Assembly (NCBI GenBank): GCA_026398285.1 | Contig: JAPLTI010000034.1 | Location: forward strand, 1-11,336 | Source: Verrucomicrobiota bacterium | Lineage (GTDB): Bacteria; Verrucomicrobiota; Verrucomicrobiia; Chthoniobacterales; Terrimicrobiaceae | Direction of reading: 5' to 3' | DNA length: 11,336 nucleotides | Shown here: positions 1 through 6,867 of the stretch, piece by piece | How the letters are laid out: each line of letters opens with the position of its first letter | Numbering within the stretch: position 1 is the stretch's first letter | Made by a program: the position numbers and the translations under genes | The notes under the pieces: generated by a model | The model's database searches: none | The model's input: the letters and a program-made list of their open reading frames with translations, nothing else | Told to the model about the DNA's origin: nothing

Positions 1-52
1 CTTTATCGGATTCTTTGAACGGCGAGCCTCCCCTGCAGGTCGGAAGCCTCCT

Positions 53-2677
53 ATGAAATCCCCTTTTCTCACCGCTACCATGGCAGTTGCCCTTTTTCTT
101 ATGCCCGATCACACCCAAGCCAAAACCTCTGAAAGCCTCACACTCCCCGAATCCAAGGCCCAAGTCTTCTCTTACGAAAACGGCCTCACGCTCATCGTCG
201 AGGAGGACCGCAGCGCTCCGGTGGCTAGTGTGCAGGCCTGGTGCGGCACAGGCAGTATCCACGAGGGTGAAAAGATGGGGGCCGGCCTCTCTCACATCCT
301 TGAGCACATGCTTTTCAAAGGCACCGAAATGCGCCCTCCGGGCGAGATCGCCAAGCAGGTCCAAAACCGGGGCGGCTACATCAATGCCTACACTTCCTTC
401 GATCGCACGGTCTACTGGATCGATGTTCCAAAAGAGGGCGCCTCGGATGCCGTCGCGATCCTTGCCGATGTCATGCAGAACGCCACGCTTCCTGAAGAAG
501 AATACACTAAAGAGCAAGAAGTCATCCGCCGCGAGTTCGCCATGGGATTCGATGATCCCGGTCGCCAGAGCTCCCAACTCATGCTCGACACAGTCTTCAC
601 CACCAGCCCGTTCCGGCATCCGGTGATCGGCTACCTCGATGTCTACAACAAGCTCACCCGCGAGGATGTCCTGAACTACTACAAATCCCGCTATGTTCCG
701 AACAATCTGACTTTCGTCGTGGTGGGGGATGTCGATGCTGCTGCGATCCACAAGGAACTCGGCGAGCTTTTTGATTCCGCTCCCCGCAAGGCTCTCGAGC
801 CCCTCTATGTGGCCACCGAGCCTCCTCAAATGGGGCGCCGCGAGATTCACGAGGAGTTCCCGACCGAGCTCTCGCGTCTTTCCATGTCTTGGCGCGTGCC
901 CGGCGTGACGAATCCCGACACGCCCGCATTGGAAATTCTCGGCGAAATCCTCGGCAGCGGCGCGAGTTCGCGTCTGAACCGTGAAATCCGCGAGCGAAAA
1001 CAAATCGCCCACAGCGCTGGCGCCGGCATGTTTTCACTCCAGTCCGAAGGTGTCTTTCTCATGCAGGCCGTGACCGATCCCGACAAGCGCGAGGCCGCCG
1101 AGAAGGAATCCCTCGCCATTCTGGAGAATCTGAAAAAGAACGGCGTCACCGAGGCGGAACTCGACCGCGCCCGTCGCTCGTTGCTCTCATCCCAGCTTCA
1201 CGGCCTCACCACGGCGCGTGGCAAAGCCTCGGACCTCGGTTCGAATTGGATGCTTACCCGCAACTTGAATTTTACCCGCCACTACCTTGACCAGATTTCC
1301 AAAGTCACAGCTGCCGATGTTCAGCGAGTTGCCCGCGAATACCTTCGCGACGAGGCGTTAAATGTCACTTCGATCAACCCGCCAGCGGCCAAGTCCGAGG
1401 CAGCACAGGTGGACGAAAACAAAGCTGGCGAAATCAAAAAATTCACCCTCTCCAACGGCCTGCGCCTCCTCGTGCGCGAGGACTCCCGCATCCCGCTCGT
1501 GGCCATGAGTGCAGTCTTCCGTGGCGGCCTACTCGCCGAGACGAAGGAAACAAACGGCATCACCCGCCTCTACTCCCGCACGATCCTCAAGGGCACTAAA
1601 ACCCGCAGCGCCGAGCAACTCGCCGACGATATCGAGGGCGTGGGCGGCAGCATAGGGTCGGATAGCGGTAACAATTCCTTCACCGTGTCGGTGGATGTCA
1701 TGCGGCCAGACCTGAAACTCGGTGTCGATATCCTAGCCGATGTGCTTTTGAATCCCACTTTCCCCGAGCGCGAAGTCGAGTTGGAAAGGCGCACGCAGAT
1801 CGCCGGCATCAAGGCCGACGAGGAGCAGGTCACCTCGGTGGCACGCAATCTCGTTCGGGAAAATCTCTTCGGCACGCATCCCTACGCCCTGCGCAATCTC
1901 GGCTCGCCGGATTCCGTCTCTGGCATCGGCGCCGCACAACTCCGCGAGTTTCACAAAAAATTCGCCTGCGCCGCGAATGCTGTGATCTCCGTCTTCGGTG
2001 ATGTGAAGGCCGAAGAAGTGGTAAAACTCTTCGAGAAATCCTTTGCCTCGATGCCCAAAGGCGCGCTGGCCTTTGAGAATGTCGAAACGCCCGCTCCCGT
2101 TGCAGGCCTGGCTCCCGCCACCGCGCATCTGGACAAGAAACAGGCTGTCCTCATGCTCGGCTTCCAAGGAGCCTCGGTGAACGACCCGAATCGCATCGCG
2201 CTCGAATTGATCAGCGAAGCCTCGAGCGATCTGGGCTCACGCTTCTTCAATCGCATCCGCGAGCAAATGGGCCTCGCCTACTTCGTCGGAGCCGCCCAAT
2301 TCTGCGGCCTCGCGCCGGGCGCCTTCCTTTTTTATCTCGGCACCGATCCGCAAAAGATCGAACCCGTCACCAAGGAAATGCGCTCCGAGATTCAGGACCT
2401 GGCCACAAACGGCCTCACCGAAGAGGAACTCACCCGCGCCAAGGCGAAGCTCCTCGGCGGCGAGGCGATTCGCAATCAAAGCAACAGCGCCTTCGGTGCC
2501 GCCGTAGCCGTCGATGAACTCATGGGCCTCGGAGTCGATGCCCACAAACGCCGCAAGGAGGAAATCGAAAAAATCACCCTCGACGACACACGCCGCGTCG
2601 CCGCAAAGTATTTCCACTCGGATTCCCGCGTTGAAGCCACTGTGCTTCCGCCCGACAAAAAACCATCCACCAACTAA
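53..2677 (+). CDS. Exported two-domain M16 (pitrilysin/insulinase-like) zinc metallopeptidase
   Basis: The 874-residue protein has a signal peptide (basic start, hydrophobic residues about 7-17, likely cleavage after TQA at residue 23), so it should act in the periplasm or outside the cell. The N-terminal M16 half carries the inverted zinc motif HxxEH as HILEH at residues 81-85. E161 lies 76 residues further on, the usual spacing for the third ligand, so this half should be active. The second M16 half starts near residue 463 (KFTLSNGLRLLV). At the equivalent position it reads NGITRLYSRTILKGT, without HxxEH, so it is the inactive partner of a fused pair, as is common in bacterial tandem M16 proteins. 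The family degrades peptides or small unfolded proteins in a clam-shell chamber; the substrate here is unknown. DUF1844 follows 6 bp downstream, probably in the same transcript. No convincing Shine-Dalgarno precedes the ATG, which is chosen because it gives the complete signal peptide. Confidence 0.95.
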   Translation: MKSPFLTATMAVALFLMPDHTQAKTSESLTLPESKAQVFSYENGLTLIVEEDRSAPVASVQAWCGTGSIHEGEKMGAGLSHILEHMLFKGTEMRPPGEIAKQVQNRGGYINAYTSFDRTVYWIDVPKEGASDAVAILADVMQNATLPEEEYTKEQEVIRREFAMGFDDPGRQSSQLMLDTVFTTSPFRHPVIGYLDVYNKLTREDVLNYYKSRYVPNNLTFVVVGDVDAAAIHKELGELFDSAPRKALEPLYVATEPPQMGRREIHEEFPTELSRLSMSWRVPGVTNPDTPALEILGEILGSGASSRLNREIRERKQIAHSAGAGMFSLQSEGVFLMQAVTDPDKREAAEKESLAILENLKKNGVTEAELDRARRSLLSSQLHGLTTARGKASDLGSNWMLTRNLNFTRHYLDQISKVTAADVQRVAREYLRDEALNVTSINPPAAKSEAAQVDENKAGEIKKFTLSNGLRLLVREDSRIPLVAMSAVFRGGLLAETKETNGITRLYSRTILKGTKTRSAEQLADDIEGVGGSIGSDSGNNSFTVSVDVMRPDLKLGVDILADVLLNPTFPEREVELERRTQIAGIKADEEQVTSVARNLVRENLFGTHPYALRNLGSPDSVSGIGAAQLREFHKKFACAANAVISVFGDVKAEEVVKLFEKSFASMPKGALAFENVETPAPVAGLAPATAHLDKKQAVLMLGFQGASVNDPNRIALELISEASSDLGSRFFNRIREQMGLAYFVGAAQFCGLAPGAFLFYLGTDPQKIEPVTKEMRSEIQDLATNGLTEEELTRAKAKLLGGEAIRNQSNSAFGAAVAVDELMGLGVDAHKRRKEEIEKITLDDTRRVAAKYFHSDSRVEATVLPPDKKPSTN

Positions 2678-2683
2678 CCACCC

Positions 2684-3085
2684 ATGCCCGAAGTCCAATC
2701 CGCCACCCACTCCGGTGAAATGACCCAGCGTTTCATCGAACTCGTCATGATGCAGGCCCAGCAGGCCGCCATGTTTCTCGGCCATGTGCCGAATCCCCAA
2801 ACCGGCCAGCCCGAGGTGAATCTCGAGTTCGCCCGCATGTTCATCGACCAAATCGAAATGCTTCAGGAAAAAACCCGGGGCAACCTCAGCAACGAAGAGA
2901 CCCAGATGCTCACCAGCGTCCTCTCCGACCTGCGCCTCGCTTTCCTCCAAGCCTCGAAAAATCCCGCCCCCGCACCGAGTCAACCCACCGCGCCTGCCGT
3001 CGAAGCAGCGCCCGAGCAAGCCACTGCGGCAGCGGAGCCCGAATCCGAGTCCCGCAAGCGTTTCAGCAAAAGCTACGGATCTTGA
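2684..3085 (+). CDS. DUF1844 family protein
   Basis: This is a 133-residue cytoplasmic protein of unknown function. Residues 13-85 match the DUF1844 pattern: a start like MTQRFIELVMMQAQQAAMFLG, a short N-P-x-T-G-Q-P turn, then a helix with the LEFARMFIDQIEMLQEKTRGN signature and a final helix before about residue 90. The remaining 40 residues are a low-complexity Ala/Pro/Glu tail ending in a basic SRKRFSKSYGS motif. DUF1844 proteins are short helical proteins found widely in Verrucomicrobia, Planctomycetes and Acidobacteria, which supports the lineage guess. The gene starts 6 bp after the peptidase stop, and its own stop codon sits in the loop of a hairpin. No function can be assigned from sequence. 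Confidence 0.88.
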   Translation: MPEVQSATHSGEMTQRFIELVMMQAQQAAMFLGHVPNPQTGQPEVNLEFARMFIDQIEMLQEKTRGNLSNEETQMLTSVLSDLRLAFLQASKNPAPAPSQPTAPAVEAAPEQATAAAEPESESRKRFSKSYGS

Positions 3086-3098
3086 GCAAGAGATCCGT
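3075..3098 (+). terminator. Hairpin spanning the DUF1844 stop codon
   Basis: The arms ACGGATCT (3075-3082) and AGATCCGT (3091-3098) are perfect 8-bp inverted repeats. The TGA stop of DUF1844 opens the 8-nt loop. No T-run follows, so it is more likely an mRNA-stabilising 3' hairpin, or one part of a composite terminator, than a complete intrinsic terminator. Confidence 0.45.
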
Positions 3099-3205
3099 GG
3101 CCGTTCGATTTGCGCGATATGTTCGCGCAGCAACCCAGCATTTTCTGAATCAAAATCGCTTGCCACGTTTCGATGCAGGAATTAAGTAACCTCACCGCAA
3201 AGGTT

Positions 3206-3236
3206 GGCGGCCGGAAGGTTCAAGCTCCCGGCCGCC
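3206..3236. repeat. GC-rich inverted repeat, hairpin
   Basis: The arms GGCGGCCGG (3206-3214) and CCGGCCGCC (3228-3236) are a perfect 9-bp inverted repeat around a 13-nt loop. There is no T-run on either side. It lies in the gene-free stretch between the convergent DUF1844 and 161-aa genes. It may be a REP-like element or an additional transcription barrier. Confidence 0.55.
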
Positions 3237-3248
3237 GTTACTAACACT

Positions 3249-3285
3249 GGGCCGTCAACCGCAAGGAAGACGGCCCTCTCTTTTA
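3249..3285 (+). terminator. Probable intrinsic terminator of the M16/DUF1844 unit
   Basis: GGGCCGTC (3249-3256) pairs perfectly with GACGGCCC (3269-3276) around a 12-nt loop. The stem is followed by TCTCTTTTA on the + strand, so it should stop rightward transcription. The tail overlaps the stop codon of the convergent 161-aa gene. On the - strand no T-run follows the stem, so it is not an obvious terminator for that operon. Confidence 0.6.
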
Positions 3286-3768
3286 CTGCGCCTCGGGATC
3301 CGCAGAATCTTTAGCCGTCTTCCGTTGGCCTTGATTCTTGAATCTCTTGGCGAGTTTGTTGTGGCTTTCGACAATGCCTGACACTTTCTTACGCTTGCTG
3401 AGCAAGTAGGCGGTGCGGGCGATTTCGTAGGCCTCCGATTTGGCCACCATGGCCGTGTGAGCCAGCTTTTCCAAGAGCCCGTTCAGGACAGCAGTCACCA
3501 CATCGAGGTTTCGAATCAGCTGGAGCTTTTCCTTCACCTCGTCGGGGTTCATGTTGGCTGTGAGCAAGTCGAGGTTGCGACTGGCGAGTTCCAAGCCATC
3601 CGTGACGAATGAGGCCGATGCAGGACCGGCTTTCGACAAGCGGCTGACTTCCGATAGGCTGAGAGTCACCAAGTCGATGGACGACAGGGAGGCTTCCAAC
3701 CTGGAGACACCTTCAACAAAAGCATCGCGCTCGGTGTCGGAGAGCGTGCCGGTTATGGTGGTTACCAT
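3283..3768 (-). CDS. Hypothetical 161-aa helical protein, third gene of the XRE-ImmA operon
   Basis: I do not recognise this family. The protein appears almost entirely alpha-helical, with leucine-rich amphipathic stretches (residues 10-55 and about 75-110) and no membrane segment. It ends in a strongly basic, Lys/Arg-rich tail (from about residue 126, SKRKK onward). Its start codon overlaps the stop of the peptidase gene (ATGGTAA at 3768-3762), implying translational coupling and co-function with the XRE/ImmA pair. It could be a target, an effector or an inhibitor of the peptidase. The tight overlap and normal composition make it a real gene. Confidence 0.75.
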   Translation of the reverse strand: MVTTITGTLSDTERDAFVEGVSRLEASLSSIDLVTLSLSEVSRLSKAGPASASFVTDGLELASRNLDLLTANMNPDEVKEKLQLIRNLDVVTAVLNGLLEKLAHTAMVAKSEAYEIARTAYLLSKRKKVSGIVESHNKLAKRFKNQGQRKTAKDSADPEAQ

Positions 3769-4565
3769 AATGTTTGTTGGGTTTTCCCTGAAACGACGCC
3801 GAAACTCCCGGACGCACTCTGCGCCGGGCGGTCGTTGGGTTTCCGGGAAAGGGTTTGCGCCGGAGATGGCGGGAAAAGTTCCTCCAGTCGGTATTTCGCA
3901 AGCTCGAGGCTCACTTGGAGCGTCTTCGCGACCAGCGCCACCGCTTCGGATCGGGCGGATTCATCCAAAGAACAAATCCGCGAGCCATCGCGCCGAGTCG
4001 TGGTGTATGTCCATGGCTCGACGCATCTGCGCACGAGTGGAGTCGGTGTGAGCATCGCCACCATGAAGAGATTGGCTTGGTATTCGAGATGGAAGAGCGG
4101 ATGCGCCGATTGCAGGGGAGCCTGTGGTTGCTCCTTGATCTGGTCGATGCCGCATTGGAAGCCCCTTGCCAGATCAGCACCTCCCCGGCATTGGGCCACG
4201 ATGCGAGGGAATTCCTCGTCGATGTAGAGCGAGGCGTGGAGGACCAAGTGGCCGATCTCGTGCGCCAAGGTGCTTCGATAGCGCGCAGGCGCACCGTCGA
4301 AGACCGCTTCCGAGATCCAGATCGCCGGCTTGCGGGGATTCATCAAGTCGGCCGCTCCCAATACGCCCGTCGCCAGACGGTCAGTGGATTGAGGTTCCAG
4401 TTTGTCATGTCGCCGGAAAAGATATTTTTCCAGGTCTATTGGCTCCGGGGACTTGGGTAGGCACTCGACCTGCCTCAATTCATCGCGGGCCGCTTTTTCA
4501 ATGTCCTGCCGGGAGAAATGGTATCTCTGCGGCAGGACGCTATCGGGAATGTAATAACTACGCAT
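3762..4565 (-). CDS. ImmA/IrrE family zinc metallo-endopeptidase
   Basis: The 267-residue protein has the gluzincin-type motif HEIGHLVLH at residues 102-110 (H102, E103, H106). About 55 residues later comes EYQANLFMVAMLTP (E161, N165), the usual third ligand and A-N-x-F segment of ImmA/IrrE peptidases (formerly DUF955). Such enzymes typically cleave or displace a partner XRE repressor and so induce genes after stress, conjugation or phage infection. An XRE gene lies immediately upstream, with its stop 3 bp before this start, and is the obvious substrate or partner. The C-terminal 40 residues are a Pro/Ser/Gln-rich, probably disordered tail. No Shine-Dalgarno is seen, so translation is probably coupled to the XRE gene. 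Confidence 0.88.
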   Translation of the reverse strand: MRSYYIPDSVLPQRYHFSRQDIEKAARDELRQVECLPKSPEPIDLEKYLFRRHDKLEPQSTDRLATGVLGAADLMNPRKPAIWISEAVFDGAPARYRSTLAHEIGHLVLHASLYIDEEFPRIVAQCRGGADLARGFQCGIDQIKEQPQAPLQSAHPLFHLEYQANLFMVAMLTPTPLVRRCVEPWTYTTTRRDGSRICSLDESARSEAVALVAKTLQVSLELAKYRLEELFPPSPAQTLSRKPNDRPAQSASGSFGVVSGKTQQTLW

Positions 4566-4568
4566 GTT

Positions 4569-4964
4569 CTATGGTTCGTCCGGTTGCGGTTTGGGTTGGA
4601 GGGGCGCTGGCTCCGCAACCGGATTGGTCTGTGCCAGTCGCCTCTCAATTTCCTGTGGTGACAGTTCCCCGGCCATCCGCACCATCCTATTGAGGCTGGT
4701 AATGTAGGCGGGGTCCCGTTCGATCAGCTTCTGCGCCTGCGTCAGCGGCGCACGCGGATCATGGTTCTGCAGCTCTTCCATCGTCACATCCAAGGCCTTC
4801 GCCAACAGGGGTAGGTGTTCCTCCCCTAGTTGACGGTAGCCGTTTTCCACATCGCACAAATGCGATGCCGCCTTCAGCCCGATCATCTCCGCCAACTTGC
4901 GCTGGCTCAATTCCCGGAACTGGCGACGCTCTTTGATAAACTCTCCGAGTGTGCGTTGGTTCAT
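4569..4964 (-). CDS. XRE-family helix-turn-helix regulator, first gene of the ImmA operon
   Basis: From the ATG at 4964 the product is 131 residues. It has a HTH_3 domain at about residues 7-65, including LSQRKLAEMIGLKAASHLCD as the helix-turn-helix and LPLLAKALDVTMEELQ as the closing helix. A helical linker and a Pro/Gln-rich tail follow. A longer in-frame start at 5156 is rejected because it would read through the promoter, and the XRE domain begins naturally at MNQRTLGEFI. The family represses its own promoter. Here a -10 box flanked by inverted repeat arms lies about 35-70 bp upstream. The ImmA/IrrE peptidase gene follows 3 bp downstream, making a repressor-peptidase module like those on integrative elements or the RosmerTA type of defence/TA pair. 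Confidence 0.87.
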   Translation of the reverse strand: MNQRTLGEFIKERRQFRELSQRKLAEMIGLKAASHLCDVENGYRQLGEEHLPLLAKALDVTMEELQNHDPRAPLTQAQKLIERDPAYITSLNRMVRMAGELSPQEIERRLAQTNPVAEPAPLQPKPQPDEP

Positions 4965-4997
4965 TATTTTCGTTTCATTAGTTTTCTCGTGTTTGAT

Positions 4998-5035
4998 CCA
5001 TTTTGGTCGGATTATAGAACCCAACCAAAAAATGG
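4998..5035 (-). promoter_or_regulatory. Promoter and probable XRE operator of the ImmA operon
   Basis: Read on the - strand there is a perfect TATAAT (complement of 5011-5016), about 47 bp upstream of the XRE start codon. It sits between inverted arms CCATTTTGGT (4998-5007) and ACCAAAAAATGG (5024-5035); the second arm has two extra A residues. A repressor on these arms would cover the -10 box and the transcription start. I see no good -35 hexamer, which suggests a weak or activator-dependent promoter. Confidence 0.55.
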
Positions 5036-5560
5036 CATGATAGCGAACAAGCGAATAGAAATATCGGTCTGCAAGCCCAACAGGCAGTGTTTGGATGGTG
5101 GTCTTGATCCCGTATCTCGATAAACAGATGTTCGCTGTCATGCCAACGAACATCATTCACGACACTCAAACCTGCAAGCGGTATTTTTGTTACAATTTCG
5201 TCACACAGTGCAGAGGAAGAAAACACTGGTTGATAACGTCGCGGTGCTGGAATCAGGCCAATGATCGATATCGATTTGAGTCTTGAGGTCGTCACACTGT
5301 TTGAGCTTTACGGCTTCGATATGAAGAAGTTGAAAAACGGCGTTGCATGATATCATGGGTGATGTCATTTTTGACGAGTGGAGATTGTGCAGGATACAAA
5401 TGTTTCGTCTCAGCCCTAAGATCGAAGGATGGTGCGAGCGCCGGAGTTTTAGATGAGTCCAGCATTTGGTGACGCACAATTTGCGAGATTTCCAACGGGG
5501 TGAGTTGCGTTTTTCTTTGCCTGAAGTTGTGACGCCCCTGCAACATTTAGAAAAAAATCG
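5036..5560. other. Gene-poor stretch between the XRE operon and the RHH gene
   Basis: No convincing gene is seen. The only protein-like item is a 29-codon + strand ORF at 5261-5350 (start MIDIDLSLEVVTLFELYGF), too short to trust. Two perfect 12-bp palindromes, both centred on GATATC, lie at 5264-5275 (ATCGATATCGAT) and 5346-5357 (CATGATATCATG). The segment around 5269-5292 resembles part of the 42-bp repeat described below. The rest is AT-richer than the flanks and may hold decayed genes. Confidence 0.4.
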
Positions 5561-5779
5561 ATGAAAACCATTCCCTATCGTTGCGATGAATCACGGCACA
5601 AAGCCCTACTGGGTGCGGCCAAGGCGTCCGGAACCAGTGTGCAAAGGCTTTTTGACAACTTCGTGACCCATGTCCTCGCGGAGCGCCAACTGGAAGCTCG
5701 CTTTGCAGCTCGTCAAAACCGGGGAAATCCCGAGCGTGGTCGTCGTTTGCTGGCGGAGATCAGGCAGCGATTGTCATAG
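5561..5779 (+). CDS. Small ribbon-helix-helix-like antitoxin, apparently orphan
   Basis: The 72-residue basic protein has a short N-terminal strand (MKTIPYRCD) followed by a helix, a turn and a helix (SRHKALLGAAKASGTSVQRL...FVTHVLAE). This is the arrangement of RHH antitoxins such as ParD or RelB-like proteins. The C-terminal part is Arg-rich and could be a toxin-binding or DNA-contacting tail. A toxin gene would normally follow within a few bases. Instead the next 160 bp hold only an XRE remnant and two 42-bp repeat units, so the toxin seems to be lost. No clear Shine-Dalgarno precedes the ATG. The family call is by fold pattern only. Confidence 0.6.
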   Translation: MKTIPYRCDESRHKALLGAAKASGTSVQRLFDNFVTHVLAERQLEARFAARQNRGNPERGRRLLAEIRQRLS

Positions 5780-5799
5780 GTGTAGCAAAAGCAACAGGA

Positions 5800-5853
5800 G
5801 TCGGCATACATTAGGTAGTCCATGGAAATGCTGAAAACCTGCGCTAACTGATT
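5800..5853 (-). pseudogene. Remnant of the C-terminal helix of an XRE regulator
   Basis: On the - strand, codons 5853 to 5800 read NQLAQVFSISMDYLMYAD. This matches the last helix and turn of HTH_3 domains (typically LAxxFxVSxDYLL). No other part of an XRE domain is present: upstream in the same frame lie two 42-bp repeat units instead of the first four helices. It is either a truncated gene or the end of a chimeric small ORF starting at the repeat. Confidence 0.5.
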
Positions 5854-5938
5854 GATTACACGAGTTGTCTCCGTGACAACAGCAGTCATCGATTTGAGAA
5901 CACGAGTCATCTCCGAGATGACAGCAGTCATTTCCTCC
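5854..5938. repeat. Two units of the 42-bp repeat family
   Basis: Units start at 5854 and 5896, exactly 42 bp apart, and have the same order of blocks as the large array at 6868-7455: GAT(T/A)ACACGAGT, a palindrome around TCTCCG, CAGCAGTCAT, then CGATTT in the first unit. The central palindromes are GTTGTCTCCGTGACAAC and GTCATCTCCGAGATGAC. The second is a perfect 8-bp inverted repeat, with both arms changed together relative to GTTGTCTC/GAGACAAC units elsewhere. The - strand reads MTAVISEMTRVLKS and MTAVVTETTRVINQ, running straight into the XRE remnant. Confidence 0.85.
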
Positions 5939-6227
5939 AATGAATAGAATGTATTACATGCGGGGTGGAATATTTCGGTGACGGGCCGTGTGGAATTTCC
6001 TGGTCGGTTTAAACACTGCCTTCGCGCTCGGGGCAGTTCCGGCGTTGTGGCGAGCAAAGAGGGCTTGGAGCTCACTGGTGATCTCCTCGTCGGCAGCGGT
6101 AAAACAGGAGGCGACAAAAGCCTTTTGGTTGCTCCGTTCTGAAATCGACAAAAAGCCCTTTCTTTTCGATGCCAAGGTCGCTTGATCGTGAGTTTCAGAA
6201 GGAAACGAAAAACGCAAAAAGGCTATT
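5939..6227. other. No confident gene; possible decayed - strand coding region
   Basis: Between the repeat pair and the DUF433 leader no ORF is convincing. On the - strand, about 6150 to 5990 reads protein-like text in two frames: first GIEKKGLFVDFRTEQPKGF, then after a shift VASCFTAADEEITSELQALF. The codon third positions are GC-rich. This would fit an old gene broken by a frameshift. I do not recognise the family. Confidence 0.25.
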
Positions 6228-6257
6228 GGAACTTTTCCCAAAATGCGGTAAAGTTCC
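6228..6257 (+). promoter_or_regulatory. Inverted repeat just upstream of the DUF433 gene, probable autoregulatory operator
   Basis: GGAACTTT (6228-6235) and AAAGTTCC (6250-6257) form a perfect 8-bp inverted repeat with a 14-bp spacer, ending 4 bp before the DUF433 ATG. Type II antitoxins usually repress their own operon through such sites. As RNA it could also form a hairpin over the ribosome entry region. Confidence 0.45.
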
Positions 6258-6261
6258 GAGC

Positions 6262-6498
6262 ATGAAATCTTTTTGGCCGCTCAATCGAATCACCGTCGAT
6301 CCCGGCGTGATGTCAGGGCATCCCTGTATTAGAGGCACGCGCGTGACCGTATCAAATGTGCTTCGTTTGCTCGCCGCGCATCACGACAAGCGGCGCATCC
6401 TCGAAGCCTACCCCTACCTCGAAGAGGAAGATATCGACGCGTGCCTGGAATATGCGGCTATGCTCGCCAATGAGAGCGAGATTGAGGCCGTTGCGTGA
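6262..6498 (+). CDS. DUF433 antitoxin-like protein
   Basis: From the ATG at 6262 the protein is 78 residues. It starts NRITVDPGVMSGHPCIRGTR, the hallmark opening of DUF433. The HTH-like helices (VSNVLRLLAAHHDKRRILEAYPYLEEEDIDACLEYAAMLA, in pieces) follow. DUF433 proteins are DNA-binding antitoxins paired with PIN-like DUF5615 toxins, exactly as here: the toxin start overlaps this stop by 4 bp (GTGA). A longer in-frame start at 6169 is rejected, because DUF433 proteins begin close to the NRITVDP motif and the extension would overlap the inverted repeat. Confidence 0.88.
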   Translation: MKSFWPLNRITVDPGVMSGHPCIRGTRVTVSNVLRLLAAHHDKRRILEAYPYLEEEDIDACLEYAAMLANESEIEAVA

Positions 6499-6860
6499 GG
6501 CTCCTCATTGATATGAACCTCAGTCCAGAATGGGCTGAATCGCTGAGAGAATTGGGATTAGATGCCACTCACTGGTCGCGAGTGGGTGCAGCAAATGCCC
6601 CTGATCATGAAATCTTCGCCCACGCGAGAGCTGAGGGCTTGGTTATTCTCACACAGGATTTGGACTTTTCCCAAATCCTCTTTGAGACGGCGGCAAACGG
6701 TCCAAGCACGATCCTGCTGCGCTTGGGAGATGAACTAAATTTCGGGACTCGACGACGCGTTGCCGGAATCATCCTGCAGTGTCGCTCGGAAATTGAGTCC
6801 GGCGCTCTTCTGGTGATCGATGAGCAAAAAACCCGTTTACGGACGCTTCCGCTGCGGTAG
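6495..6860 (+). CDS. DUF5615 PIN-like toxin (putative RNase)
   Basis: The 121-residue protein opens MRLLIDMNLSPEWAESL, with D6 as the first acidic residue. It has APDHEI (D37) and the VILTQDLDF segment (D55, D57), which together form the Mut7-C/PIN-like acidic cluster of DUF5615. The family is predicted to be the ribonuclease toxin of a type II pair with DUF433. The start is GTG, with GAGG 7 bp upstream as a good Shine-Dalgarno, overlapping the DUF433 stop by 4 bp. All acidic positions I expect are present, so it looks intact. The 42-bp repeat array begins within 10 bp of its stop codon. Confidence 0.87.
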   Translation: MRLLIDMNLSPEWAESLRELGLDATHWSRVGAANAPDHEIFAHARAEGLVILTQDLDFSQILFETAANGPSTILLRLGDELNFGTRRRVAGIILQCRSEIESGALLVIDEQKTRLRTLPLR

Positions 6861-6867
6861 ATTCGAG

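Noticed and set aside
2237..3166. 309-aa Gly/Phe-rich - strand ORF
   Set aside because: It is antisense to the M16 peptidase end and DUF1844, with the composition typical of a high-GC shadow frame.
3206..3236. tRNA 3' end or attachment site, because of a GGTTCAAG-like loop
   Set aside because: No acceptor, D or anticodon arms can be placed around it; the feature is a plain GC-rich hairpin.
3835..4693. Several + strand ORFs (130, 201 and 175 aa)
   Set aside because: They lie antisense to the ImmA/IrrE and XRE genes, whose motifs and coupling are clear; they are shadows.
4569..5156. 195-aa version of the XRE protein starting at 5156
   Set aside because: The extension would be translated from upstream of the promoter -10 box and inverted repeat, and it has no domain.
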